In this document: piece after piece, positions 6,521 to 13,093 of the stretch
How positions within the stretch are numbered: the first letter of the stretch is position 1
Layout: the number at the start of each line of letters is the position of its first letter
NCBI GenBank assembly: GCA_002730485.1
Contig: PCAH01000167.1
Coordinates: 1-14,418 of the forward strand
Direction: 5' to 3'
Origin: Dehalococcoidia bacterium
GTDB taxonomy: Bacteria > Chloroflexota > Dehalococcoidia > UBA3495
DNA length: 14,418 nucleotides
Notes under the pieces: generated by a model
What the model saw: only the letters and a program-made list of their open reading frames with translations
Told to the model about the DNA's origin: nothing
Database searches by the model: none
Made by a program: the position numbers and the translations under genes

Positions 6521-7768
6521 ATGAACCCTACTCAGGCTAAAATCATTGACCAAGTTGATGAAAATGCGATTGTAGATCTGGCCAGCGAACTGATTAGGAT
6601 TCCCAGTTTCAAACTTGAAGAGACCCCAGTTGCCAACTTTCTAGCTGATTTCTTCGATGAAAGAGGCTACAAAGTAAATCTGCAAGAAGTGGAGCCTGGT
6701 CGATTCCAGACCATCGCCACCCTAGAGGGTACTGGTGGTGGCCCAAGCTTGATGCTAAACGGCCACACAGACATCAACTCCCTCACCCGACGCTGGCGCC
6801 GAGACCCTTGGGTGCCCGTTGTTGAGGGAGACCACCTATACGGCCACGGCGTCCAGAATATGAAGGGTGGTCTGGCCAGCATCATCATGGCCGCTGAGGC
6901 GGTGCGTCAATCGGGCGTTCGGCTCAAAGGAGATTTAGTTGTCGCCTGTGTGGTTGGTGAGACCCAGGGCGGAGTGGGTACCCATTTCTTGATGGATAGC
7001 GGCTTTCGTACCGACATGGCAGTAGTGGCAGAACCGTTCGGCGTCGGCAATCTCGTCACAGTCCATTCAGGCATCGTCCACATGGCAATCCATGCCTATG
7101 GAGTTACCGGTCATGTCCGTCAACTTGAAGGCACTGTGAACGCGGTGGTCAAGATGACCCAGATCATCCAAGCTCTGCAGCAGGTCCAATTCACCTATGA
7201 GCCGCGGGCTGACCTGCCAGACTTGCCCAAGCTGAATGTGGGCAGCGTCATCGGCGGCTTGGGCGAAGATTACGTGTTGGTAGAGCCGCCCTACATCCCT
7301 GATCTGTGCACGATCATAGTGGATGTTCACTTCCTACCGGGCCAGACAGTGGATGGCATCGTAGCCGATATTCGCCGGGCCTTAGACCCACTTTTGGCTG
7401 AGGATCCGGAATTGTCTTATGAGATAGAGATTCCACCACCGGATTACTTCAAGGGAAGCCGCAGTTTGGTGATGGACCCATTGGACGTTGACCAGGACTC
7501 TGCCATAGTGAAAGCAGTGGCCCGCAGCCATCAGGATGTGGCGGGTGAACCGCCAAAAGCCATCGGCACTGTACTTCCATTTTCATACACGGCCGATGAC
7601 ACCTGCCATCTGTGGAATGCTGGCATCCCCTGTCTGCTTTACGGTCCAGCTGTAATCCGTGGGAGCGGCGAAGAAGACGATAGTTGCGTAATAATCAGTG
7701 AGATGGTTCACTGCACCAAAACACTGGCCTTGACTGCTCTAGATGTATGCCAGGCTGAAACGCCGTAG
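6521..7768 (+). CDS. M20-family (ArgE/DapE/CPG2-like) hydrolase with altered metal ligands
   Basis: A 415-residue protein of the M20 peptidase/deacylase family. In-frame TTG 6479 and ATG 6503 lack good ribosome binding sites; ATG 6521 has AAGGTGA at 6507-6513. The catalytic domain (1 to about 185) and lid domain (about 186-300, with GHVRQLEGTVNA at 197-208 carrying the conserved dimer His198) are in the usual order. GHTD (81-84) gives ligand His82. The bridging Asp of G-x-x-DMKGG is Asn113 (GVQNMKGG). The EE pair is ETQ, so the general base Glu147 is kept but the next ligand is Thr148. Glu171 (EPF) is kept. The C-terminal His ligand position reads EEDDS (384-388). Several binuclear-zinc ligands are therefore missing, and the protein may bind one metal, act on an unusual amide or be non-catalytic. 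The 36-nt span upstream of ATG 6521 to TTG 6479 and the 78-nt gap from the dehydrogenase suggest co-transcription. Confidence 0.88.
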   Translation: MNPTQAKIIDQVDENAIVDLASELIRIPSFKLEETPVANFLADFFDERGYKVNLQEVEPGRFQTIATLEGTGGGPSLMLNGHTDINSLTRRWRRDPWVPVVEGDHLYGHGVQNMKGGLASIIMAAEAVRQSGVRLKGDLVVACVVGETQGGVGTHFLMDSGFRTDMAVVAEPFGVGNLVTVHSGIVHMAIHAYGVTGHVRQLEGTVNAVVKMTQIIQALQQVQFTYEPRADLPDLPKLNVGSVIGGLGEDYVLVEPPYIPDLCTIIVDVHFLPGQTVDGIVADIRRALDPLLAEDPELSYEIEIPPPDYFKGSRSLVMDPLDVDQDSAIVKAVARSHQDVAGEPPKAIGTVLPFSYTADDTCHLWNAGIPCLLYGPAVIRGSGEEDDSCVIISEMVHCTKTLALTALDVCQAETP

Positions 7769-7839
7769 CAACCCGGCACCCCCAGACCGATCTAAAAAAA
7801 CAGGCCCAAATAATCGACGATTCAATATGGAGGCAACCA

Positions 7840-8547
7840 ATGGGACTTATCCCGGGAATCGATTTTAATACCTTTTCAATCACCGGACGATGCGCACGAA
7901 CCGGCATGTTGGGCATCGCCATCACCACAAGCGACATTTCAGTCGGTTCCAGATGTCCCTACATCAAATCTTTGGTTGGGGCCGTCTCCACTCAAGCCTC
8001 CACCGACCCCAACCTGGGGTTGTTCGCAATAAAGTTGATGGAGCAGGGCTATTCAGCCAGTGGCGCATTGCAACAACTTGAGATAAGCGACCCCCATATT
8101 GAGAGGCGTCAGCTTGGATTGGTTGACCGCAACGGCAATTCTGCCGCCAGAACCGGGGCTATGAACAATGACTGGGCCGGTCACGTAACTGGCCCAAACC
8201 ATGTGGCTATGGGGAATGGGCTGGTGGGGGAGGCGGTGGCCCAAGATATGGCCAGCCTGTTTCTCGAAACTCCCGAACTGGACTTGGAAGCACGGTTGAT
8301 GGGCGCTCTTGAAGCAGGATTACAGGCCGGTGGCGAAGCCCAGGATGCAACGCCCCACCATTCGGCGGCGTTGTTGGTCTTCGGTTCGGATCCATTCTCC
8401 AGAGTCGACCTGCGGGTCGATGATCATCCAACCCCAGTGGCAGAACTAAGAAGATTATTGGAATTATTGACCCCTAGAATTGAATATTTCGCCTTGAGAG
8501 CAGGCGATCCAGTAGCTGCCCAGGCGGCCAAAGACGCCGCGCGCTAA
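7840..8547 (+). CDS. DUF1028 family protein (predicted Ntn-hydrolase-like)
   Basis: A 235-residue member of the DUF1028 family, whose biochemical role is unknown and which is placed by fold similarity with N-terminal-nucleophile hydrolases. ATG 7840 has GGAGG at 7829-7833. Conserved blocks in order: TFSITGR (11-17), GMLGIAITTSD (22-32), VGAVSTQASTDPNLG (46-60), RRQLGLVDRNGN (89-100), WAGHVTGPNH (112-121), MGNGLVG (124-130), ARLMGALEAGLQAGGE (151-166), SAALLVFGSD (175-184) and DLRVDDHPTPVAELRRLL (190-207). In many members the TFSI block follows directly after Met; here ten residues precede Thr11 and no alternative start exists between. It follows the M20 gene by 71 nt without a terminator, so it may act with it on amide-linked compounds, which is inference only. 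Confidence 0.9.
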   Translation: MGLIPGIDFNTFSITGRCARTGMLGIAITTSDISVGSRCPYIKSLVGAVSTQASTDPNLGLFAIKLMEQGYSASGALQQLEISDPHIERRQLGLVDRNGNSAARTGAMNNDWAGHVTGPNHVAMGNGLVGEAVAQDMASLFLETPELDLEARLMGALEAGLQAGGEAQDATPHHSAALLVFGSDPFSRVDLRVDDHPTPVAELRRLLELLTPRIEYFALRAGDPVAAQAAKDAAR

Positions 8548-8764
8548 GAAACAAATCCGCGCCGCTCGGCTTGTCCATGTCCAGCATCAATCCTTTTTGC
8601 GTTTCCTGCATCTCATGTATCGGAAGCCGTCAGTGCTGCATTAGTTACCAGCGGCCTTTGACCTAGTCCCTTAGCTCAGAGTTCAACCATGATTCATTTC
8701 AACGGTGTAATTTTGCGGCTTTGGAATTAATACAACTAAACATAGAGAAGACAAGGAGGACGAA

Positions 8765-9061
8765 ATGGCAGGAGACGCAGTAAAGGTGGCACCCCACATA
8801 TATACGGTGGTCTTGGTGAACGACAAGGTCCGGGTTTTGGACACCAAGACCGATGCTGGCGCCAGCTCGGAGATGCATAGCCATCCCAACATGGTCGGCT
8901 ACTCGATCTCCGACTGCTCTTGGGACCTCACAGGCCCAGACGGTACAACAGCCCGGGTTGAAGTCCCAGCGGGAGCCACATTCTACCTGGATGCAGTGGA
9001 CCACTCTACATTTGATTTCGGTACAACCGGCTCCCACGCGCTGCTGATTGAAATCAAGTAA
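8765..9061 (+). CDS. Small single-domain cupin protein
   Basis: A 98-residue single-cupin protein. ATG 8765 follows an almost ideal Shine-Dalgarno (AAGGAGGA, 8753-8760), suggesting strong translation. Visible features are a first strand YTVVLVNDKVRVLD, HSH at residues 38-40 in place of the cupin HxH, PAG (68-70), matching the turn before cupin motif 2, and His80 as the likely third metal ligand. The usual Glu of motif 1 is replaced (Val44/Gly45). Small cupins of this type bind a metal and may be oxygenases, isomerases or sensors; the substrate is unknown. A 217-nt gap (8548-8764) separates it from DUF1028 and a strong terminator follows, so it is probably a one-gene unit. I see no gene in that gap. 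Confidence 0.85.
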   Translation: MAGDAVKVAPHIYTVVLVNDKVRVLDTKTDAGASSEMHSHPNMVGYSISDCSWDLTGPDGTTARVEVPAGATFYLDAVDHSTFDFGTTGSHALLIEIK

Positions 9062-9091
9062 ATCAGCGCGTTAACCTCGGCAAACCGCAAG

Positions 9092-9127
9092 AAAGGCCCG
9101 AGCTCCAATTTAAGAGCTCGGGCCTTT
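9092..9127 (+). terminator. Strong intrinsic terminator after the cupin gene
   Basis: A perfect 14-bp stem, 9092-9105 with 9114-9127, closes an 8-nt AT-rich loop and is GC-rich (GGCCCGAGCTC core). It ends in TTTT, then GT. It starts 31 nt after the cupin stop codon. The A-run on the 5' arm would let it serve the minus strand too, but no minus-strand gene is present. The following 248 nt to the next gene hold no gene that I can support. Confidence 0.9.
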
Positions 9128-9242
9128 TGTCATTCCCAGTAAACCCAGAATTGCAGAATAGCTCACCCCAAGGCAACATCGTGGCTCAGGAGCGCTCCGT
9201 AGTGTTGATTGGAAATCGACATTTGACGGTATATCACTCAAT

Positions 9243-9253
9243 GTTCCGGGAAC
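9243..9253. promoter_or_regulatory. Short palindrome, possible operator
   Basis: GTTCCGGGAAC is a perfect inverted repeat (5 bp each side of one base). It lies between two AT-rich blocks that resemble -10 boxes (TATATC 9230-9235, TATATT 9257-9262), 123 nt before the LLM oxidoreductase. A repressor site is possible. It is short enough to be chance, and no regulator gene is in the window. Confidence 0.18.
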
Positions 9254-9375
9254 GGTTATATTGCATGCAGGCCCGCCCAATCATAAGATGGTGCTCGCCC
9301 CGATCTTACGGCTAGCCAGGACCGGTTGCTGTACTGTGATTTGGCCCTATCGGGTCGGTTTGTTTAGGAGAAAAC

Positions 9376-10293
9376 ATGAAAGTAGGCGTTAATCTAATCA
9401 ACTTTGGCCCTGGGGTCAGCCCCGAATCCCTAAAAAGCTGGGCTACGTTGTCCGAGGCCCTGGGCTACCACATAATCATGACATCTGACCACATCGCCAT
9501 CACACCAGACGTCCAATCTCGTTACCCCGCCCCATTCTACGAACCACTCTCCCTGCTGGGTTGGCTTGCCGGTGTCACGACTACGATCGAGATTGGTACC
9601 ACGGTAATCATAGTGCCCTACCGCAATCCTCTGGAGTTGGCCAAAGCCACCGCAAACGTGGATCAACTGAGTAGCGGTCGGTTCATCCTGGGAGTCGGCA
9701 TCGGTTGGGCACAAGAAGAGTTCAAAGTCCTGAACGCCGCCTACAAGTCGCGAGGCGCAGTCACCAACGAATATCTGGCGGCGGTGAAGCTGCTTTGGAC
9801 CCAGGATGTGGCCTCGTTCGACGGCAAGTTTATCTCGTTCACCGACGTTCACACCGCCCCCAGACCCATCAGAACGCCCCACCCGCCCATCTGGGTGGGC
9901 GGCCCCAGCGACGCCGCAATGCGACGCACCGTCCGCTACGGCGACGCCTGGCATCCCATCCGAATCCAGATGGACTGGTTCAAGAACACCGGCATTCCCC
10001 GACTGAAGGAGATTGCCGATGGAGAAGGGAAGGCCATGCCGGACCTATGCCCCAGAATCAGGCTGAGACTAACCGACTCGCCGGTGACCGATGAGAACAG
10101 AGTTGTCGGCGAAGGCAGCATCGATCAGGTACACCGCGACCTGGCAGAGCTGGAAAGCCTGGGATGTTCCTACGTCATCTTGGATACCTACGCGGATGAC
10201 CTGGAAACTGTTAAGAACAACGAGGCGTCCTGGAGCATGCTCAGCACCATGGCTGAGAAGGTCCTCGACCTGGGGAACCAGACCGTTCGCTAG
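9376..10293 (+). CDS. LLM-class (luciferase-like) F420- or flavin-dependent oxidoreductase
   Basis: A 305-residue TIM-barrel oxidoreductase of the bacterial luciferase-like superfamily. ATG 9376 has AGGAG at 9366-9370. The N terminus KVGVNLINFGPG forms strand 1. TSDHI (36-40) is the cofactor/substrate-proximal block after strand 2. GRFILGVGIGWAQEEF (101-116) is the superfamily hallmark, and PPIWVGGPSDAAMRRTVRYGDAW (170-192, quoted here as key residues Pro170, Trp173, Gly175, Arg183, Asp190) binds the cofactor phosphate. Length is normal. The family includes F420-dependent dehydrogenases and FMNH2-dependent monooxygenases, and the sequence alone does not decide which cofactor is used. The gene starts a new unit after the terminator at 9092-9127. 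The CoA-transferase follows 124 nt later, which fits oxidation followed by CoA activation. Confidence 0.92.
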   Translation: MKVGVNLINFGPGVSPESLKSWATLSEALGYHIIMTSDHIAITPDVQSRYPAPFYEPLSLLGWLAGVTTTIEIGTTVIIVPYRNPLELAKATANVDQLSSGRFILGVGIGWAQEEFKVLNAAYKSRGAVTNEYLAAVKLLWTQDVASFDGKFISFTDVHTAPRPIRTPHPPIWVGGPSDAAMRRTVRYGDAWHPIRIQMDWFKNTGIPRLKEIADGEGKAMPDLCPRIRLRLTDSPVTDENRVVGEGSIDQVHRDLAELESLGCSYVILDTYADDLETVKNNEASWSMLSTMAEKVLDLGNQTVR

Positions 10294-10417
10294 CCGCCAG
10301 CCCATTTGGGAACATCGTTCGATTCACCCCAACATTGACGTTCCCAGGTGCCATGGGTATATTCGTGCCCACAGTGCCGGTTCAAGCACCCAGTCGTCGG
10401 AAAGTAGAGATGAAACA

Positions 10418-13069
10418 ATGCCCCTAACTCCAGAGCAAATCGCAGCAAGCCCCAAAGCCCTTGAGGGCGTGCGGGTAGTTGATTTCACCTGGGTCAGGGC
10501 CGGTCCCTGGGCTACCCGCTGGTTGGGCGCACTGGGAGCTGAGATCATCAAGGTGGAATGGCCCTTGTCTGAAAGGGGCCGGACCACTGGCGGCGTGCCA
10601 CCCGGCATGACACCCAACCTGAACACGGCGACCAACTTCAACGACACCAACGCCAACAAAAAAGGCATCACCGTCAACCTCCGCTCCGAAAAGGGCCTGG
10701 ACTTGGTCAAGAGGCTCATCACGGAAGCCGACGTCGTGGTGGAGAATTTCAGCGCCAAGACCTTAACGAGCTGGGGTCTTGGCTACGATGAACTGAAGAA
10801 ACTCAAACCGGATATCGTCTACGTATCCCAGGCCGGTTTCGGGCACACCGGACGCCACCGGGAATACCTCACCATGGGGCCCATAGCCCAGGCGTTCTCG
10901 GGTCTGACCTTCCTATCCGGCCTGCCGGGAGCTCCTCCCGCCGGATGGGGCTGGTCCTACCTGGACGACACGGGCGGCATGTATATTGCCTTCTCTGCCC
11001 TGACCTCCCTCTACCGCCGAAACATCACCGGCCTTGGCCAACACGTTGACCTGTCCCAGATGATCATGGGAGTAACTCTGAACGGCTCGGCCATGCTGGA
11101 CGTCACCGTCAACGGCCGCAATTCCCAGAGGGAAGGCTACCCGCCGGGCAACCGGGCCCACTGGCCAGGCACCCCCATGCTCAACAATTACCGCGGCGCA
11201 ACAACCGCGCCCCACAACGCCTACCGGACCAAGGGCGGCGGCTATAACGACTGGGCAGCAATCACCTGTTTCTCCGAGGAAGAATGGCAGCGATTGGTCG
11301 GAGCCATGGGTTCGCCTCAGTGGGCAGCCTCTCAGAAATTCGCAACCCTTGGTGGACGGCTCCTTCATCAAGAGGAGTTGGACCAGGGCATCCAGGTCTG
11401 GGCACAGACCCTTGAGAAATACGAGCTAATGGAACTCTGCCAGGCTTCTGGCGTTCCGGCCATGCCGGTGCAGAGTACCGGTAACCGTGTGGATGATGAC
11501 CCTCAATTGCGCCACCGTGAGATATACCAGGAAATGGACCACCCCCACATCGGACGGTGGAAGTTCCAAAACGCGCCCTTTAAACTCTCCGAGACCCCCG
11601 CCATAAACTACAACGCAGCGCCAATGATCGGTCAGCACAACCAAGAGGTTTTTGAGGGCATGCTTGGCCTCACCCACGAGGAATTCGTGGCCGGATATGA
11701 AGACGGTACTTTTTGGCCCAAATCACTGGACCTCTACCCCTACATGGAAGACATGCTCAAAGCGGAACAAGCCCCATTCGTCGGCTTGGGCACTTCAACC
11801 AAGCGAGAGATCACTACCAAAACCGATGCCGAACCCGGTCCGTTGTCGGGGATACGAGTACTGGAACTGGCCGACGAGAAGGGCCAGTTCTGCGGCAAGA
11901 TGATGGCCGATCTAGGGGCCGAGGTCATCAAGATCGAACCGGCTGGCGGCGAGAATACCCGGAACGTGGGCCCATTCTTGGACGACGTACCGAACCGCGA
12001 CCGCAGCCTTTCGTTCTGGCATTACAACACCTCAAAAAGGGGCATCACCCTGAACTTGGAAACGGCAGATGGACAGGAGATCTTCAAGAAGTTGGCCGAT
12101 ACGGCCGATGTTATTCTGGAGACGTTCAGCGCCGGTTACTTGCCTTCATTGGGGTTGGGATACGAAGACCTGGTAAAGACCAACCCGAAATTGATCATGT
12201 GCTCGCTAACCGATTTCGGTCAGACCGGGCCGTGGCGAGATTACCTGACCAGCGACTTGCTCCACCTGGCAGCGGGCGGACAGATGGGATGCAGCGGCTA
12301 CGACCCGGTTGACGACCCCGAGCAGATTCCCATAGCTCCTGGGGGAGGCAACGCGTGGCACACCGGCAGTCACTACGCCTACATGGCCATCTTGGCCGCA
12401 TTGATGTACCGCACCAAGGCCGGTCAGGGCCAATACATCGACGCCTCGGTGCACGACGCCTGCGCTCTGACCACCGAGATGCACGTGAACACCTACATCT
12501 ACCAGAACCAGGTCGTGCTGCGCCAGACCGGTCGCCACGCAGCCGCTACACCCAACGCCGTTGCCCAACTCCGCTGCAAGGACGGCAAATACGTGAACGC
12601 CTCGGCTTCGCGGGTCACCCACCGGCAATTTCCTACGCTGGTTGAATGGATGGATGGCCATGGCTTGGCCGATGACCTCAAGGATGAACGCTACCAGGAC
12701 GCGGCCACCTTCAATGCCAGCGTTGACCACATAGAAAAGGTTGTCGAGAATTTTGTGGCCAATCTAACCAGGGATGAGATCGCCCACGGTGGACAGGAGC
12801 GCGGGTTCAACTGGGGAGCGGTCCGAGCGCCCGATGAACTGGTTGATGAGGGCCACCTGAACGACCGCGGCTTCTGGGTCGACGTTGACCACACAGAACT
12901 GGGCAAGACGTACAAATACCCTGGAGCCGCCGGTATCTACAACGGTTCCCCATGGCGAATATCCAGGCGTGCCCCCCTGATAGGTGAGCACAACGAGGAG
13001 ATACTCTGCGGGGAGCTGGGATTCCACAAGACAGAGCTGGCCTATCTGGCTGAAGTGGGTGTGGTCTAG
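10418..13069 (+). CDS. Tandem class III CoA-transferase (two fused CaiB/BaiF domains)
   Basis: An 883-residue protein, about twice the usual 400 for CaiB/BaiF (formyl-CoA transferase-like) enzymes, which move CoA between carboxylic acids through an aspartyl-CoA intermediate. ATG 10418 begins MPLTPEQIAA, with only a weak ribosome binding site (AGAGA, 10406-10410); the frame is open upstream to 10091, but that part overlaps the LLM gene in another frame. Domain 1 is about 15-420 (LEGVRVVDFTWVRAGPWATR, GAEIIKVEWP, NKKGITVNL, PDIVYVSQAGFG). Domain 2 is about 475-883 (LSGIRVLELADEKGQFCGKM, GAEVIKIEPAGG, KRGITLNL). Aligning GQYIDASVHDA (671-681) with formyl-CoA transferase puts the nucleophile at Asp680. 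The same position in domain 1 is Ile216 (GQHVDLSQMIM, 207-217). Catalysis would therefore rest on domain 2, with domain 1 perhaps structural, since these enzymes form interlocked dimers. Confidence 0.92.
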   Translation: MPLTPEQIAASPKALEGVRVVDFTWVRAGPWATRWLGALGAEIIKVEWPLSERGRTTGGVPPGMTPNLNTATNFNDTNANKKGITVNLRSEKGLDLVKRLITEADVVVENFSAKTLTSWGLGYDELKKLKPDIVYVSQAGFGHTGRHREYLTMGPIAQAFSGLTFLSGLPGAPPAGWGWSYLDDTGGMYIAFSALTSLYRRNITGLGQHVDLSQMIMGVTLNGSAMLDVTVNGRNSQREGYPPGNRAHWPGTPMLNNYRGATTAPHNAYRTKGGGYNDWAAITCFSEEEWQRLVGAMGSPQWAASQKFATLGGRLLHQEELDQGIQVWAQTLEKYELMELCQASGVPAMPVQSTGNRVDDDPQLRHREIYQEMDHPHIGRWKFQNAPFKLSETPAINYNAAPMIGQHNQEVFEGMLGLTHEEFVAGYEDGTFWPKSLDLYPYMEDMLKAEQAPFVGLGTSTKREITTKTDAEPGPLSGIRVLELADEKGQFCGKMMADLGAEVIKIEPAGGENTRNVGPFLDDVPNRDRSLSFWHYNTSKRGITLNLETADGQEIFKKLADTADVILETFSAGYLPSLGLGYEDLVKTNPKLIMCSLTDFGQTGPWRDYLTSDLLHLAAGGQMGCSGYDPVDDPEQIPIAPGGGNAWHTGSHYAYMAILAALMYRTKAGQGQYIDASVHDACALTTEMHVNTYIYQNQVVLRQTGRHAAATPNAVAQLRCKDGKYVNASASRVTHRQFPTLVEWMDGHGLADDLKDERYQDAATFNASVDHIEKVVENFVANLTRDEIAHGGQERGFNWGAVRAPDELVDEGHLNDRGFWVDVDHTELGKTYKYPGAAGIYNGSPWRISRRAPLIGEHNEEILCGELGFHKTELAYLAEVGVV

Positions 13070-13093
13070 CCAAAGGCCTGGCCAACCAAGCCG

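Noticed and set aside
9127..9315. 62-codon plus-strand frame after the cupin gene
   Set aside because: It begins with a TTG within the terminator T-run, has no ribosome binding site and no recognisable composition.
10307..10346. Inverted repeat TGGGAAC / GTTCCCA between the LLM and CoA-transferase genes
   Set aside because: The stem is only 7 bp plus a mismatch, with a 20-nt loop and no T-run, so neither a terminator nor an attenuator can be supported.
10091..10417. Upstream extension of the CoA-transferase (109 codons)
   Set aside because: Most of it overlaps the LLM oxidoreductase in a different frame; homology to the CaiB family starts only after Met at 10418.
11713..12312. 199-codon frame inside the CoA-transferase gene
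   Set aside because: It is an Arg/Gly-rich shadow in another frame of a clearly coding region, with no domain of its own.
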